Assembly: GCA_945881965.1 (NCBI GenBank)
Contig: CAMCVS010000010.1
Location: forward strand, 1-64,000
From: Paracoccus haematequi
GTDB taxonomy: Bacteria; Pseudomonadota; Alphaproteobacteria; Rhodobacterales; Rhodobacteraceae
Length of the DNA stretch: 64,000 bases
Direction: 5' to 3'
The position numbers were made by a program, and so were the translations under genes. A model generated the notes under the pieces. The model ran no database searches and had not been told where the DNA came from. It worked only from the letters and a program-made list of their open reading frames with translations. Of this stretch, positions 1-8,081 are shown in pieces. How positions within the stretch are numbered: position 1 is the first letter of the stretch; each line of letters opens with the position of its first letter.

Positions 1-1
1 G

Positions 2-487
2 ATCTATTCCGCCGGACGGACCACGGCACCGATCATGTTCCTGCTGATCGCGGCGACGATGTATTCGCGGCTCTTGGCGATGGGCGGCGCGGTCAATTAC
101 ATCCAGAACCTGCTGCTGGGGATCGGCGGCGGCGTCGTGGTGATCATGCTGGTGATGACGCTGATCTGGCTCTTGCTGGGGATGCTGATTGATTCGGTGT
201 CGATCATCCTGCTGACGGTGCCGATCTTTGCCCCCATCGCGGTCACACTGGGGATCGACCCGATCGCCTTCGCGATCTTCGGCATCCTGATCATCGAGGC
301 GGGGCTCTTGACGCCGCCCTTCGGGTTGTTGGTATTCACGGTCAAGGGGTCGGTGACGGACCGTGATGTGCGGCTGGGCGACATCTTTCGCGGTGCGCTG
401 CCTTATACGCTTATGATCGTGATCGCAGGCACGCTGGTGATCCTGTTTCCGCAACTGGCGACATGGCTGCCCAGCTTGGGCAAGTGA
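2..487 (+). CDS. TRAP transporter large permease, DctM family (3' part)
   Basis: C-terminal 161 residues of a TRAP-type large membrane subunit; the reading frame is open to the left edge, so the start lies outside the window. The translation is strongly hydrophobic with about four membrane spans. It carries the family's typical ending: a segment on AGLLTPPFGLLVFTVKG followed by a GDIFRGALPYTLMI-type stretch and a final span reaching LFPQLATWLP. DctM subunits form the ion-driven channel for organic acids delivered by a periplasmic binding protein. The small (DctQ) and binding (DctP) subunits are presumably to the left. The gene ends 1 base before the LysR gene on the other strand. It may import the substrate of the catabolic island; that is inference from position. 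Confidence 0.88.
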   Translation: MYSAGRTTAPIMFLLIAATMYSRLLAMGGAVNYIQNLLLGIGGGVVVIMLVMTLIWLLLGMLIDSVSIILLTVPIFAPIAVTLGIDPIAFAIFGILIIEAGLLTPPFGLLVFTVKGSVTDRDVRLGDIFRGALPYTLMIVIAGTLVILFPQLATWLPSLGK

Positions 488-488
488 C

Positions 489-1400
489 CTAGCCAATCAG
501 CGCCGTGATTTCCTGGCGCAGCACAGCGACAAATTCCCGCGCGGCAGGTGACAAGGACCCCCGCGCGGGTTCGATCAGCACGAAATCCGAATGCATCTCG
601 GGCGCGATCAGCGGATGCACCCGCCGCGCCCGCCCGTCGGCGTCGCCCGCGCAGATGATACCGGGCAGCACCGCCACCCAATCCGACCGCGCCACCAGTT
701 CCAGCGTGCCCAGCATCGAATCCATTTCCAGCACCTCGGCAATCGTCACGCCCTGCGCCGCGAAATAGGCGTCCAGCCGGGTGCGCCGCGCATTGGCCCG
801 CCCCGGCACCACCACGCGCAACGGTCCTAGTGTGGCCAGTTGCACCGGGTCCAGATGCGCCACGCCTGCGGTGGCGGCAAAATCGGGCGCGGTTACCAGC
901 ATCTCGCGGTCGCGCGCAATCGGCGACTGGTCCAGCCCCGTCACCGCCGCGCCCGCCGATACCAGCGCAAAGTCGATGCCCCCCGCCCGCACCATGTCAC
1001 ACAGCGCGCCGGAATAGCCCTCGATCACCTCGACGCGGACCTGTGGATGCAACGCGACAAAGGCTTCCAGCGCCGGGGCCAGCGCCGCGCGGGTAAACGA
1101 CGGCATCAACCCCGCACGCACCTGCCCCGACAGCCCGCCCTTGGCGGCGCGCACCTCGGATACCCCTGCATCCAGACTGCGCAGCGCGGTGATGGCGCGG
1201 GCATAGAACAGCCGTCCGGCATGGGTCGGCGCGACACCGCCCGCGCTGCGGTCAAACAGCGGCGCGCCCAACCCGGTTTCCAACGCCGCGACATGCTGCG
1301 ACACGCCCGATTGCGTGGCATGTTCGCGCAGGGCGGCACGGGTGAACGAGCCCTCTTCATAGACGGCGACAAAGGACCGGATCTGGCGCAGGTTCAGCAT
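489..1400 (-). CDS. LysR family transcriptional regulator
   Basis: 303 residues, the usual LysR length. Residues 1-62 form the winged helix-turn-helix (FVAVYEEGSFTRAA, then SGVSQHVAALE and the wing LFDRSAGGVAPTHAG). The remainder is the periplasmic-binding-protein-like effector domain. It is divergent from the LLM monooxygenase gene with 100 bases between the two starts, the classical arrangement for a LysR activator and its target. That gap contains an inverted repeat with the T-N11-A spacing of LysR sites. The effector is unknown. No strong ribosome binding site is visible before the ATG at 1400, but the N-terminus aligns with the family there. Confidence 0.9.
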   Translation of the reverse strand: MLNLRQIRSFVAVYEEGSFTRAALREHATQSGVSQHVAALETGLGAPLFDRSAGGVAPTHAGRLFYARAITALRSLDAGVSEVRAAKGGLSGQVRAGLMPSFTRAALAPALEAFVALHPQVRVEVIEGYSGALCDMVRAGGIDFALVSAGAAVTGLDQSPIARDREMLVTAPDFAATAGVAHLDPVQLATLGPLRVVVPGRANARRTRLDAYFAAQGVTIAEVLEMDSMLGTLELVARSDWVAVLPGIICAGDADGRARRVHPLIAPEMHSDFVLIEPARGSLSPAAREFVAVLRQEITALIG

Positions 1401-1424
1401 GGCCCGACATTACCGATCTTGATG

Positions 1425-1450
1425 GGAAATGTAAGATATTATCATTTTCC
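1425..1450. promoter_or_regulatory. Inverted repeat in the LysR/LLM divergent promoter
   Basis: GGAAATG at 1425-1431 and CATTTTCC at 1443-1450 form an inverted repeat around an 11-base AT-rich centre. The inner ATG...CAT halves give the T-N11-A arrangement typical of LysR-type operators. It lies between the divergent starts at 1400 and 1501. Assignment to the adjacent regulator is inference. Confidence 0.45.
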
Positions 1451-1500
1451 TCATCCTGACCCCGCCCCTATCTTTGGGCAACACATCAAGGGAGGCTGCG

Positions 1501-2610
1501 ATGCAGATCGGCTTTTTCACCATGCCCATTCACCCGGTCAACAAGGACTGGCGCACCAGCCTGGCCGAGGATCGCGCGGCCTTCATTCTCGCTGACGAGC
1601 TGGGCTATTCCGAGGCCTATGTCGGGGAACATGTCACCGATGCCGCCGAAAACATCACGTCTTGCGCCATGTTCGTGGCCTGGATCGCGGCGGCCACCAA
1701 GCGGATCAAGCTGGGCACCGGCACCGTGAACATGCCCAACAGCCACCCAGCGGCGATTGCGGCGCAGATGGCGATGCTGGACCACATGCTGGACGGGCGG
1801 TTCATATTCGGGATTTCGCCGGGCGGGCTGGCTTCAGATGCCGAGGTGTTCGGCAATCTGGACAAGGACCGCCCCGCGATGTTCCTTGAAGCCATCAACA
1901 TGGTGCTGAAAATCTGGGAATCGGACGCCCCCTATAACATCGAGGGGCAGTTCTGGAACGTCACCACACAGCGCACCCAACTGACCGACATCGGCCAGGG
2001 CATCATGCCGAAACCCTTGCAGCGCCCGCACCCGCCCATCGTCGTGACTGCCGTTGCGCCGTTTTCCAAGGGCGTGACCGAGGCCGCCGCGCGCGGCTGG
2101 GAACCGATCAGCGCCAATTTCCTGATGCCGGAATGGGTGAAATCGCATTGGCCCAGCTATGTGGCGGGCTGCGAAAAGGGTGGCCGACCGGCAGACGCCG
2201 CCAACTGGCGCGTCGCCAAAAGCATCTGCGTCGCCGATGACATGGCGACCGCGCGCGCCTATGCCACCAACTCCGACAGCCCCTATCGGTTCTATTACAA
2301 CCAGCTTCTGACCAAGATGCGCAAGCATAACCGGCTGAACCTGTTCAAGCATGACCCGTCGATGCCCGATGACGCCGTGACGCTGGATTACGTCTGCGAC
2401 CGGCTGATCTTCTGGGGCACGCCCGACAAGGTGGCCGATGACATCCTCGCCTTCCGCGACGAGGTCGGCGATTTCGGCACGCTCTTGTATGCGGGCAAGG
2501 ATTGGGCCGACCCGCATTTCGGGCGCCGCTCGATGATCCTTGCCGCCGAACAGGTGATGCCGCGCGTGAACGCTGTGATTGGCTCAACTTCGGCTGTGGC
2601 CGCACAATGA
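1501..2610 (+). CDS. LLM class flavin-dependent monooxygenase
   Basis: 369-residue bacterial-luciferase-family protein, a TIM-barrel flavin oxygenase, resembling the limonene monooxygenase branch. N-terminal IGFFTMPIHP, GYSEAYVGEH, KRIKLGTGTVNMPNSHPAAIA and FIFGISPGGLASDAEVFG match the conserved barrel strands. These enzymes use reduced FMN and O2 for hydroxylation, epoxidation or Baeyer-Villiger reactions, so they need a reductase; a flavin reductase sits two genes downstream. ATG 1501 is preceded by GGGAGG, whereas an in-frame TTG at 1474 lacks a site. The stop overlaps the next start (ATGA). The substrate is unknown. Confidence 0.85.
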   Translation: MQIGFFTMPIHPVNKDWRTSLAEDRAAFILADELGYSEAYVGEHVTDAAENITSCAMFVAWIAAATKRIKLGTGTVNMPNSHPAAIAAQMAMLDHMLDGRFIFGISPGGLASDAEVFGNLDKDRPAMFLEAINMVLKIWESDAPYNIEGQFWNVTTQRTQLTDIGQGIMPKPLQRPHPPIVVTAVAPFSKGVTEAAARGWEPISANFLMPEWVKSHWPSYVAGCEKGGRPADAANWRVAKSICVADDMATARAYATNSDSPYRFYYNQLLTKMRKHNRLNLFKHDPSMPDDAVTLDYVCDRLIFWGTPDKVADDILAFRDEVGDFGTLLYAGKDWADPHFGRRSMILAAEQVMPRVNAVIGSTSAVAAQ

Positions 2611-3383
2611 TGGTCGCGGGCCGGCTGCACTCGCGTGTTGACGGGCCGGATGGCGCCCCGTGGGTGGTGCTGTCCAACAGCCTTGGCGCAGACCTGTCGA
2701 TGTGGGACGCGCAGATGGCGACGCTGACCGCGACGCACCGGGTGCTGCGCTATGACACGCGCGGGCATGGCGGCAGCGCGACGGTCACGGGGGCATTTAC
2801 GATGGCCGATCTGGTGGCGGATGCCGTGGCGGTGATGGACGCGCATGGCGTGGAACGGGCCGATTTCATCGGCCTGTCGATGGGGGGCATGACGGGGCTG
2901 GGTCTGGCGCTGGCGCACCCTGCCCGGCTGCGCCGTCTGGTCTGTGCCGATGCGCGCGCCGATGCACCCGAAGCGTTCCGTGCCAACTGGGACGCGCGGA
3001 TTGCGCGGGTCACCGAACACGGGCTGGGCAGCATCATCGAGGCCACGCTGGACGGCTGGCTGACCGCCGATTTCCGCGCCGCCAACCCCGATGTGGTGGC
3101 AACCGTCCGCGCGATGGTGCTGGCCAATGATCCGGCGGGATACACGGCCTGTTGCGCCGCGTTGAAGTCGCTGGATTATTTCAAGGATCTGGGTGGTCTG
3201 TCCGTGCCCACGCTTTATATCTGCGGATCAGAGGACAAGGGTGCCGCGCCCGACGTGATGCGCGCGATGGCCGCCGCCACGCCGCAGGCGGATTTCGTGG
3301 TGATCCCCGAGGCGGCGCATGTCGCCAATATCAATGCGCCTGCGGCCTTCAATGCCGCGCTGCGCGCTTTTTTAGTGCCCTAA
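2607..3383 (+). CDS. Alpha/beta hydrolase, 3-oxoadipate enol-lactonase-like
   Basis: 258 residues with the alpha/beta-hydrolase fold. The N-terminal strand-turn LSNSLGADLSMWDAQM and RYDTRGHGGS strongly resemble PcaD-type enol-lactonases. The nucleophile elbow is GLSMGGMTG, the acid is probably the Asp in YICGSEDKG, and the catalytic His is in EAAHVANI near the C-terminus. ATG 2607 overlaps the stop of the LLM gene by four bases, so the two are translationally coupled. With an upstream oxygenase the likely job is hydrolysis of a lactone or ester formed by oxygen insertion. A true beta-ketoadipate role is unlikely because no other pca gene is visible. Confidence 0.82.
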   Translation: MMVAGRLHSRVDGPDGAPWVVLSNSLGADLSMWDAQMATLTATHRVLRYDTRGHGGSATVTGAFTMADLVADAVAVMDAHGVERADFIGLSMGGMTGLGLALAHPARLRRLVCADARADAPEAFRANWDARIARVTEHGLGSIIEATLDGWLTADFRAANPDVVATVRAMVLANDPAGYTACCAALKSLDYFKDLGGLSVPTLYICGSEDKGAAPDVMRAMAAATPQADFVVIPEAAHVANINAPAAFNAALRAFLVP

Positions 3384-3413
3384 CCGGCGCGCCCACGGAC
3401 CAGAGAGGTCACG

Positions 3414-3929
3414 ATGTCCTTGATGCAGACCACCCACACGCTGACAGGTGCCCCCGCCCCCGCCGACATGCGCGCGGCGCTGGCAAACTTTGCCACCGGG
3501 GTGGCGGTGATTTCAACGCTGGACCCGCAGGGCAAACCGTTTGGCATGACGGTCAATTCGTTCAATTCCGTCTCGCTGGACCCGCCCTTGGTGCTGTGGT
3601 CCATCGGGTTGCGCGCGCATAGTCTGGCCATCTGGCGCGCGGCGGGCGGGTTCGTGGTGAACATCCTTGCCGCCGATCAGGAAAACTTGTGCCGCCAGTT
3701 CAGTTCCCGCGTGGATGACCGTTTCGCCGGGGTCGACTGGACCGCAGGGCGCGACGGGCTGCCATTGCTGGCGGGCACGGTCGCGGCTTTTGAATGTCGC
3801 ACCTGGGCGCGCTATCCCGGTGGCGATCACGAGATCATCGTGGGCGAGGTCTTGGCCTGTCACCGCAATGATCAATTGCCGCTGGTCTATTGCCAGGGTC
3901 GTCTTGGAACCGTGCAAAAACCGGACTGA
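3414..3929 (+). CDS. Flavin reductase family protein
   Basis: 171 residues, matching the DIM6/NTAB-type flavin reductase domain of the small component of two-component monooxygenases. Seen: the start region MRAALANFATGVAVISTLD, then GKPFGMTVNSFNSVSLDPP and LWSIGLRAHS, all characteristic of the FMN-binding split barrel, and a C-terminal GGDHEIIVGEVLACH. It would reduce FMN or FAD with NAD(P)H and hand it to the LLM oxygenase encoded two genes upstream in the same direction. ATG 3414 follows AGAGAGGTCACG. Confidence 0.9.
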   Translation: MSLMQTTHTLTGAPAPADMRAALANFATGVAVISTLDPQGKPFGMTVNSFNSVSLDPPLVLWSIGLRAHSLAIWRAAGGFVVNILAADQENLCRQFSSRVDDRFAGVDWTAGRDGLPLLAGTVAAFECRTWARYPGGDHEIIVGEVLACHRNDQLPLVYCQGRLGTVQKPD

Positions 3930-3938
3930 CCGCGTGGA

Positions 3939-4691
3939 TCAGACAATCGGCAGCAGGGTTGGAACCGCCTCAGGCGGTGATAGTTCCCCGGCACGGGCCC
4001 GCGCAATCGCGGCGGGCACCACGACCGGGGCCTTCTGCATATACATGTCGATCGCGGTATTCAGCGCGGTGTCATAATCCACCGCAACCACGCTGCGGTA
4101 AATCTGTTCGCGGATGCCCTGATAGAACACCGCGCCATGCATCAGCCACACCAATTCGCTTTCCTCGGATGTGATCGGCAGGTCGCAATCCAGACCCAAT
4201 TCGACCCGCATTTCTTCTGCCATCGGCAGCAGCAATTCCGACCGCACCCGCGCCAGATAGCGGGTGTTGATATCCAGTCCCTTGAGCCCGGCGAAAAAGA
4301 AAATCCGCATCCAACGGCGGTTAAAGATCGTGGGGCAATAGGACCGGTAAAACTCGTGCAACCGTTCTTTCAAGGGGCGCGAGCGGTCGCGGATCGTTTC
4401 GGTCCAGCTATCCTGCCATTGGCTGACATAGATCTTGCGGTAGACTTCGTTGATCAAATCCTCTTTCGACGCGAAATAGCGATAGATCAGCGGCTGTGTG
4501 ACCCCCAATTGCCGCGCCAATTGCCGGGTGCCGGCATCGAATCCTTCTTCGGAAAAGAAATTCGCCGCCTTTTCCACCAGATCGCGTTTTCGATCCTCGG
4601 GGGCCATTCGCACAGTGCGCAAAGGCATTGTGTCGGAGGGCGCTTGCGCGGCGCAGGTATCGGGGATCAGGGCGGGGTCGGTCTGGCTCAT
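3939..4691 (-). CDS. TetR/AcrR family transcriptional regulator
   Basis: 250 residues. The helix-turn-helix lies at about residues 38-85: AANFFSEEGFDAGTRQLARQ, then LGVTQPLIYRYFASKEDL. The C-terminal two thirds is an all-helical ligand domain without recognised specificity. An extra 20 residues precede the usual start, and the internal MRMAPEDRKRD segment could be the functional N-terminus. The gene follows the OsmC gene by 9 bases on the same strand. The promoter region before that pair carries two TTATC-N4-GATAA palindromes, so autoregulation through these sites is a reasonable inference. It is the best local candidate for the common regulator of the island. Confidence 0.9.
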   Translation of the reverse strand: MSQTDPALIPDTCAAQAPSDTMPLRTVRMAPEDRKRDLVEKAANFFSEEGFDAGTRQLARQLGVTQPLIYRYFASKEDLINEVYRKIYVSQWQDSWTETIRDRSRPLKERLHEFYRSYCPTIFNRRWMRIFFFAGLKGLDINTRYLARVRSELLLPMAEEMRVELGLDCDLPITSEESELVWLMHGAVFYQGIREQIYRSVVAVDYDTALNTAIDMYMQKAPVVVPAAIARARAGELSPPEAVPTLLPIV

Positions 4692-4700
4692 GGCCGCTGA

Positions 4701-5204
4701 TTACGTCAAAGTTGCATCCACGGCAATCCAGTCGGCCCCGCCATGCTGCAAGCGGTGATTGAGCCGCGCGACCACACCCAGGCTGTGCTCGACGAAACAG
4801 CCGATCTGCGAGGCCAGCATCAAATCCACCAGCGCCTCGGTCGGGGCCGCCGATTCGATGCGGATGTCCAGATCAAAGCCGCGCGTATCGGCACGATGGG
4901 TGCCGACCTCGGGCACTTCGCGGGTCCATTCCGCGCGCACATCGACGTTCAGCGCGTCGATCTTGATGCCCTTTTGCCGCGCCATCATGCGGATATTGGT
5001 CATCGCGCACCCCGCCAGCGCGGTAATGAAAAACGCCAGCGGCGGCGGCGCGGTATCTTCACCACCAAGGTTGGGGGCCTCGTCGGTGGCAAATTCCCAC
5101 GACTGGTTCATTGCGCGCCAATCGACCGCAATTTCATTGCGCATCTTGCCGACGGCCTGCGCGCGGGCCTCGAATACCAGGGGATAGCTGCCTTGACGGG
5201 CCAT
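4701..5204 (-). CDS. OsmC family protein (first copy)
   Basis: 167 residues with the OsmC/Ohr fold. The two redox cysteines sit in ALAGCAMTN (Cys66) and SQIGCFVEH (Cys136), the usual GC...C pairing. Family members reduce organic hydroperoxides at the Cys pair. It is the first gene of a two-gene unit with the TetR regulator. ATG 5204 is preceded by GAAAGGCAG. Its place beside flavin oxygenases suggests protection against peroxides from uncoupled turnover; a direct role in catabolism is possible but not shown. Confidence 0.87.
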   Translation of the reverse strand: MARQGSYPLVFEARAQAVGKMRNEIAVDWRAMNQSWEFATDEAPNLGGEDTAPPPLAFFITALAGCAMTNIRMMARQKGIKIDALNVDVRAEWTREVPEVGTHRADTRGFDLDIRIESAAPTEALVDLMLASQIGCFVEHSLGVVARLNHRLQHGGADWIAVDATLT

Positions 5205-5237
5205 GGGTCTGCCTTTCGTATTGCTGATGCAATCACG

Positions 5238-5251
5238 TTATCGGGTGATAA
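5238..5251. promoter_or_regulatory. Palindromic operator candidate, site 1
   Basis: TTATC-GGGT-GATAA, a perfect 5-bp inverted repeat with a four-base centre. It lies 34 bases before the OsmC start at 5204 and shares the divergent promoter region with site 2. The same arm sequence recurs at 5311, 7556 and 9161, always between divergent genes of the island. Confidence 0.6.
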
Positions 5252-5310
5252 ATAACACCGCAAGAGGTTTCGCCCCCGCTCTTGCCGGATGGCGCAGGCT
5301 TGGCTATCGG

Positions 5311-5324
5311 TTATCATGCGATAA
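5311..5324. promoter_or_regulatory. Palindromic operator candidate, site 2
   Basis: TTATC-ATGC-GATAA, the second perfect copy in this intergenic region. Its centre is 73 bases (about seven helical turns) from that of site 1. It lies 27-40 bases upstream of the cyclase start at 5351, where it would overlap or follow the promoter and so suit repression. Confidence 0.6.
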
Positions 5325-5350
5325 TTAACGCGCTTTTCGGGGAGGATAAG

Positions 5351-6307
5351 ATGACCAAGGTGGTGAACCGCGCGGCGATCTATGCCGCGGCCAAGGAACT
5401 GTCGAACTGGGGCCGCTGGGGGCCGGATGACCAGATCGGCACGCTGAACAACGTCACCCCCCAAGATGTGGTGGACGCGGCCAAGCTGATCAAGCGCGGC
5501 AAGACGTTCGCCCTGGGTCTGGCACTGGACCAGAAAATCCAGTCGGGCCTGTTCGGCGGGCGCTGGAACCCGATCCACACCATGCTGGCGACCGGGACCG
5601 ATGCGGCGGCGGGTGTGCAGGATGTGGGCCGCGCCTTCCTGCGCTATGCCGATGATGCGATCAACATGCCCTGTCAGGCGTCCACGCAATGGGACGCGCT
5701 GGCGCATATCTTTCTCGATGACAAGATGTGGAACGGCTATCCGGCGGAACTCGTCGATGCAAAGGGCGCGAAAAAGAACGGGATCGAGAATTACCGAGAC
5801 AAATGCGTGGGGCGCGGCGTTCTGCTGGATGTGGCGCGCTGGAAAGGCGTGGACATGCTGCCGCGCGGCTATCCGATCACCAATGCCGATCTGGATGGCT
5901 GTGCCGCCGCGCAGGGCGTCGAAATCCGCAAGGGCGATTTCGTGATCGTGCGGACGGGGCATCAGGAAGCCTGCCTGAAGGCAGGCGACTGGACCGGCTA
6001 TGCGGGCGGCGATGCGCCGGGGCTGGCGTTTGAAACCTGCTATTGGATCCGCCAGCATGATATCGCGGCGATCTGCGCCGACACCTGGGGCTGCGAGGTG
6101 CGCCCGAACGAGACGGACGAGGCGAACCAGCCCTGGCATTGGGTGGTCATTCCCGCCATCGGCATCGCGATGGGCGAGATTTACTATGTCAAGGAACTGG
6201 CCGAGGATTGCGCGGCGGATGGCGTCTATGAATTCTTTTTCTGCGCGCCGCCCCTGAACCTGCCGGGCGGGGCCGGTTCGCCCGCGAACCCGCAGGCGAT
6301 CAAGTAA
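5351..6307 (+). CDS. Cyclase family protein (metal-dependent hydrolase)
   Basis: 318 residues of the putative-cyclase/kynurenine-formamidase superfamily. It opens with NWGRWGPDDQIGTLNNVTP and AAKLIKRGKTFALGLALDQ, typical of the longer members of this family. The metal-site segment is represented by TQWDALAHIFLDDKMWNGY, where the short members have HxGTHxDxPxH. Later parts include VLLDVARWKGV, IRKGDFVIVRTG and ICADTWGCEVRPNE. Such enzymes hydrolyse amides or ring-cleavage intermediates. ATG 5351 follows GGGGAGGATAAG. It faces the FAD monooxygenase gene tail to tail with 3 bases between. The substrate is unknown. Confidence 0.82.
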   Translation: MTKVVNRAAIYAAAKELSNWGRWGPDDQIGTLNNVTPQDVVDAAKLIKRGKTFALGLALDQKIQSGLFGGRWNPIHTMLATGTDAAAGVQDVGRAFLRYADDAINMPCQASTQWDALAHIFLDDKMWNGYPAELVDAKGAKKNGIENYRDKCVGRGVLLDVARWKGVDMLPRGYPITNADLDGCAAAQGVEIRKGDFVIVRTGHQEACLKAGDWTGYAGGDAPGLAFETCYWIRQHDIAAICADTWGCEVRPNETDEANQPWHWVVIPAIGIAMGEIYYVKELAEDCAADGVYEFFFCAPPLNLPGGAGSPANPQAIK

Positions 6308-6310
6308 CCG

Positions 6311-7516
6311 TCACGCGGCGGCGAATACCGGCACCAGCGCGGTATTGTGCAGGATGAAATCGGCGTTCGGATTGCCCCGGCCATCAAGGCTGGGGCCGTC
6401 CGGTCCCGCCGTCAGCATCGCGTGGCCCAGATTGCGCGAGAACTGCATCACATGCGCCACGGCGGGCTGGCGTTCCGCCGAATAGGCCGCCAGAGCGGGC
6501 ACCACCGGGGCCAGATCCAGCGCGCGGGCCAGCGCCTCGGCATCTGACGCGGCCTTGGTCACGCCCATGCCGACATGTGGGCGCGCAACCGACGCCGCGT
6601 CCCCTGCCAGCGCCACCCGCCCATCGGCAAAGGATGGCGCAACATGATCATAGATCGGGGTAAAGAACGGCCGTTCCGAGCGCGCCAGAATGGTGCGGAA
6701 CTGCGGCGGCAGCAGGCGGTTCGCCAGATCAAACGCGCCCTGCACCACGTCCTCGCGCACTAGAGGCGGCGGGATCGACAGCCCGTGCCGGGTGCCGCTC
6801 GCGTCCGTCAGCATGTCCTGCAAGACGGCCGCATCCGCCTTGGCATACCAGACGAAGTTATACCGCCGATGCCCCGGACGCAGATCATTGCCCGGTCCTG
6901 CGATGGGATAGCCGATGATCTGTGACCCGGTCGGCAGATACAGGGCGAAATACGGAAACGTGCTGTCCAGCACATCGGGCGGCAAATCGGCCTCGCGCGC
7001 CAGCGCCCGCCAGACCACGTAACCGGCATATTCCGGCTGCACCGCCGGGTGCATCTGCGCCCGGATGGCGGACCGGAACCCGTCCGCACCCACCACCACA
7101 TCGGCGTCAAAGCGGCGGCCATCCTCGCAGATCACCGTCGCCTGATCAGCGTTCTGGGCATAACCGCAAACCGGAACCCCCAGATGATAGCGCCCCTCTG
7201 GCACCAGCGCGCGCAGCATCGAATGCACCCGGTCCCAGGAAGTGACAATCTGCGGCAGCGGCGCGCGCATCACCTCGGACCCGTCCAGCGCATAGACCAC
7301 GCGATCCGCGACCGCGACGCCCAGATCATCCGTGGTGCCGCCCGCCGCCACGATCAACCGGCACAAGAGGTCATGCGTGACGATCCCCGCCCCGCGCCCG
7401 GCCAATTCGACCGCATTGCGTTCCAGAATCGTGACATCCCAGCCGCGCTTGCCCAGCAAAAGCGCAGCGAACAGCCCGCCAATCGACCCGCCACACACGA
7501 TGGCCTTGCGTGTCAT
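6311..7516 (-). CDS. FAD-dependent monooxygenase, 2,6-dihydroxypyridine-hydroxylase-like
   Basis: 401 residues, group A flavoprotein hydroxylase. The N-terminal FAD-binding motif is AIVCGGSIGGLFAALLLGKR with a glutamate ending strand 2 (TILER). The DG motif is VVVGADGFRSAIR, and GRVALAGDAASVARPHVGMG binds the FAD pyrophosphate and ribityl chain. The overall pattern (YAGYVVWRALARE, the long YPIAGPGNDLRPGHRRYNFVW stretch split by GxGND) recalls 2,6-dihydroxypyridine 3-monooxygenase of nicotine breakdown. The reaction expected is NAD(P)H-driven ring hydroxylation. It is divergent from the cupin gene, with an operator-like palindrome between them. Exact substrate not determinable. Confidence 0.84.
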   Translation of the reverse strand: MTRKAIVCGGSIGGLFAALLLGKRGWDVTILERNAVELAGRGAGIVTHDLLCRLIVAAGGTTDDLGVAVADRVVYALDGSEVMRAPLPQIVTSWDRVHSMLRALVPEGRYHLGVPVCGYAQNADQATVICEDGRRFDADVVVGADGFRSAIRAQMHPAVQPEYAGYVVWRALAREADLPPDVLDSTFPYFALYLPTGSQIIGYPIAGPGNDLRPGHRRYNFVWYAKADAAVLQDMLTDASGTRHGLSIPPPLVREDVVQGAFDLANRLLPPQFRTILARSERPFFTPIYDHVAPSFADGRVALAGDAASVARPHVGMGVTKAASDAEALARALDLAPVVPALAAYSAERQPAVAHVMQFSRNLGHAMLTAGPDGPSLDGRGNPNADFILHNTALVPVFAAA

Positions 7517-7555
7517 CCGGTCACTCCCTTCAAGATACTGCTCGCCCGAGATTGT

Positions 7556-7569
7556 TTATCAGGTTATAA
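7556..7569. promoter_or_regulatory. Palindromic operator candidate, site 3
   Basis: TTATC-AGGT-TATAA, matching the other sites except for one base in the right arm. It lies between the divergent monooxygenase (start 7516) and cupin (start 7642) genes. Confidence 0.5.
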
Positions 7570-7641
7570 ATAGCCAAGCTTACGCCTGAGACAAGCCCGC
7601 AGAAGCGCCTGAAGTCCTATCCAGAATGCAAAGGAAATCCC

Positions 7642-8043
7642 ATGCTCGACACGCCCAAGAACCTTGCCACCCTGCCCGGTTGGTCCGATGCACTGGTGCG
7701 CGAACTGGCCGGGGCCGCGACCAATGGCCGCGTGGGATCGGACATCGTCGATGAAACCGACCAATACCGCATCTGGCTGATCACGCTGCACCCCGGCGAC
7801 CGCCTGCCGTTTCATACTCATGTGCTGAATTATTTCTGGACGGCGACCACCCCCGGACGCGCGCTGTCGCGCTATGCGGATGGGCGGGTGGCTGAGATGG
7901 ATTACACCGTCGGCATGACGCGGCACATGGCCTTTGGGCCGGGGGAATCCATGACGCATGATCTGGAAAACACCGGCGATACCGTGCTGTGTTTCACCAC
8001 GGTCGAGGACAAGCGCAGCGCCAACGCGCCCCTGCCATTGTAA
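7642..8043 (+). CDS. Cupin-domain protein
   Basis: 133 residues, single small cupin barrel. The metal-binding first motif is visible as GDRLPFHTHVLNYFW (two His) and the second as GPGESMTHDLENTGDT. It is a stand-alone gene whose start follows AAAGGAAATCCC. It is divergent from the FAD monooxygenase and convergent with the peroxiredoxin gene, from which it is separated by a strong hairpin. Such proteins can be ring-cleaving dioxygenases, isomerases or hydrolases, or only bind ligands; nothing in the sequence decides. The island context makes a catabolic step plausible. Confidence 0.75.
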   Translation: MLDTPKNLATLPGWSDALVRELAGAATNGRVGSDIVDETDQYRIWLITLHPGDRLPFHTHVLNYFWTATTPGRALSRYADGRVAEMDYTVGMTRHMAFGPGESMTHDLENTGDTVLCFTTVEDKRSANAPLPL

Positions 8044-8050
8044 CGTCAAA

Positions 8051-8075
8051 CGCCGCCCGGACGGACCGGGCGGCG
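8051..8075. terminator. Bidirectional hairpin terminator candidate
   Basis: A perfect 10-bp stem, CGCCGCCCGG and its complement, around the loop ACGGA, placed between the convergent cupin and peroxiredoxin genes. No T tract follows on either strand, as is common in high-GC genomes. Confidence 0.6.
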
Positions 8076-8081
8076 CAACCG

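Noticed and set aside
2607-3383. pcaD of the beta-ketoadipate pathway
   Set aside because: Sequence resembles enol-lactonases but no other pca genes are present; the coupling to an LLM oxygenase points elsewhere.
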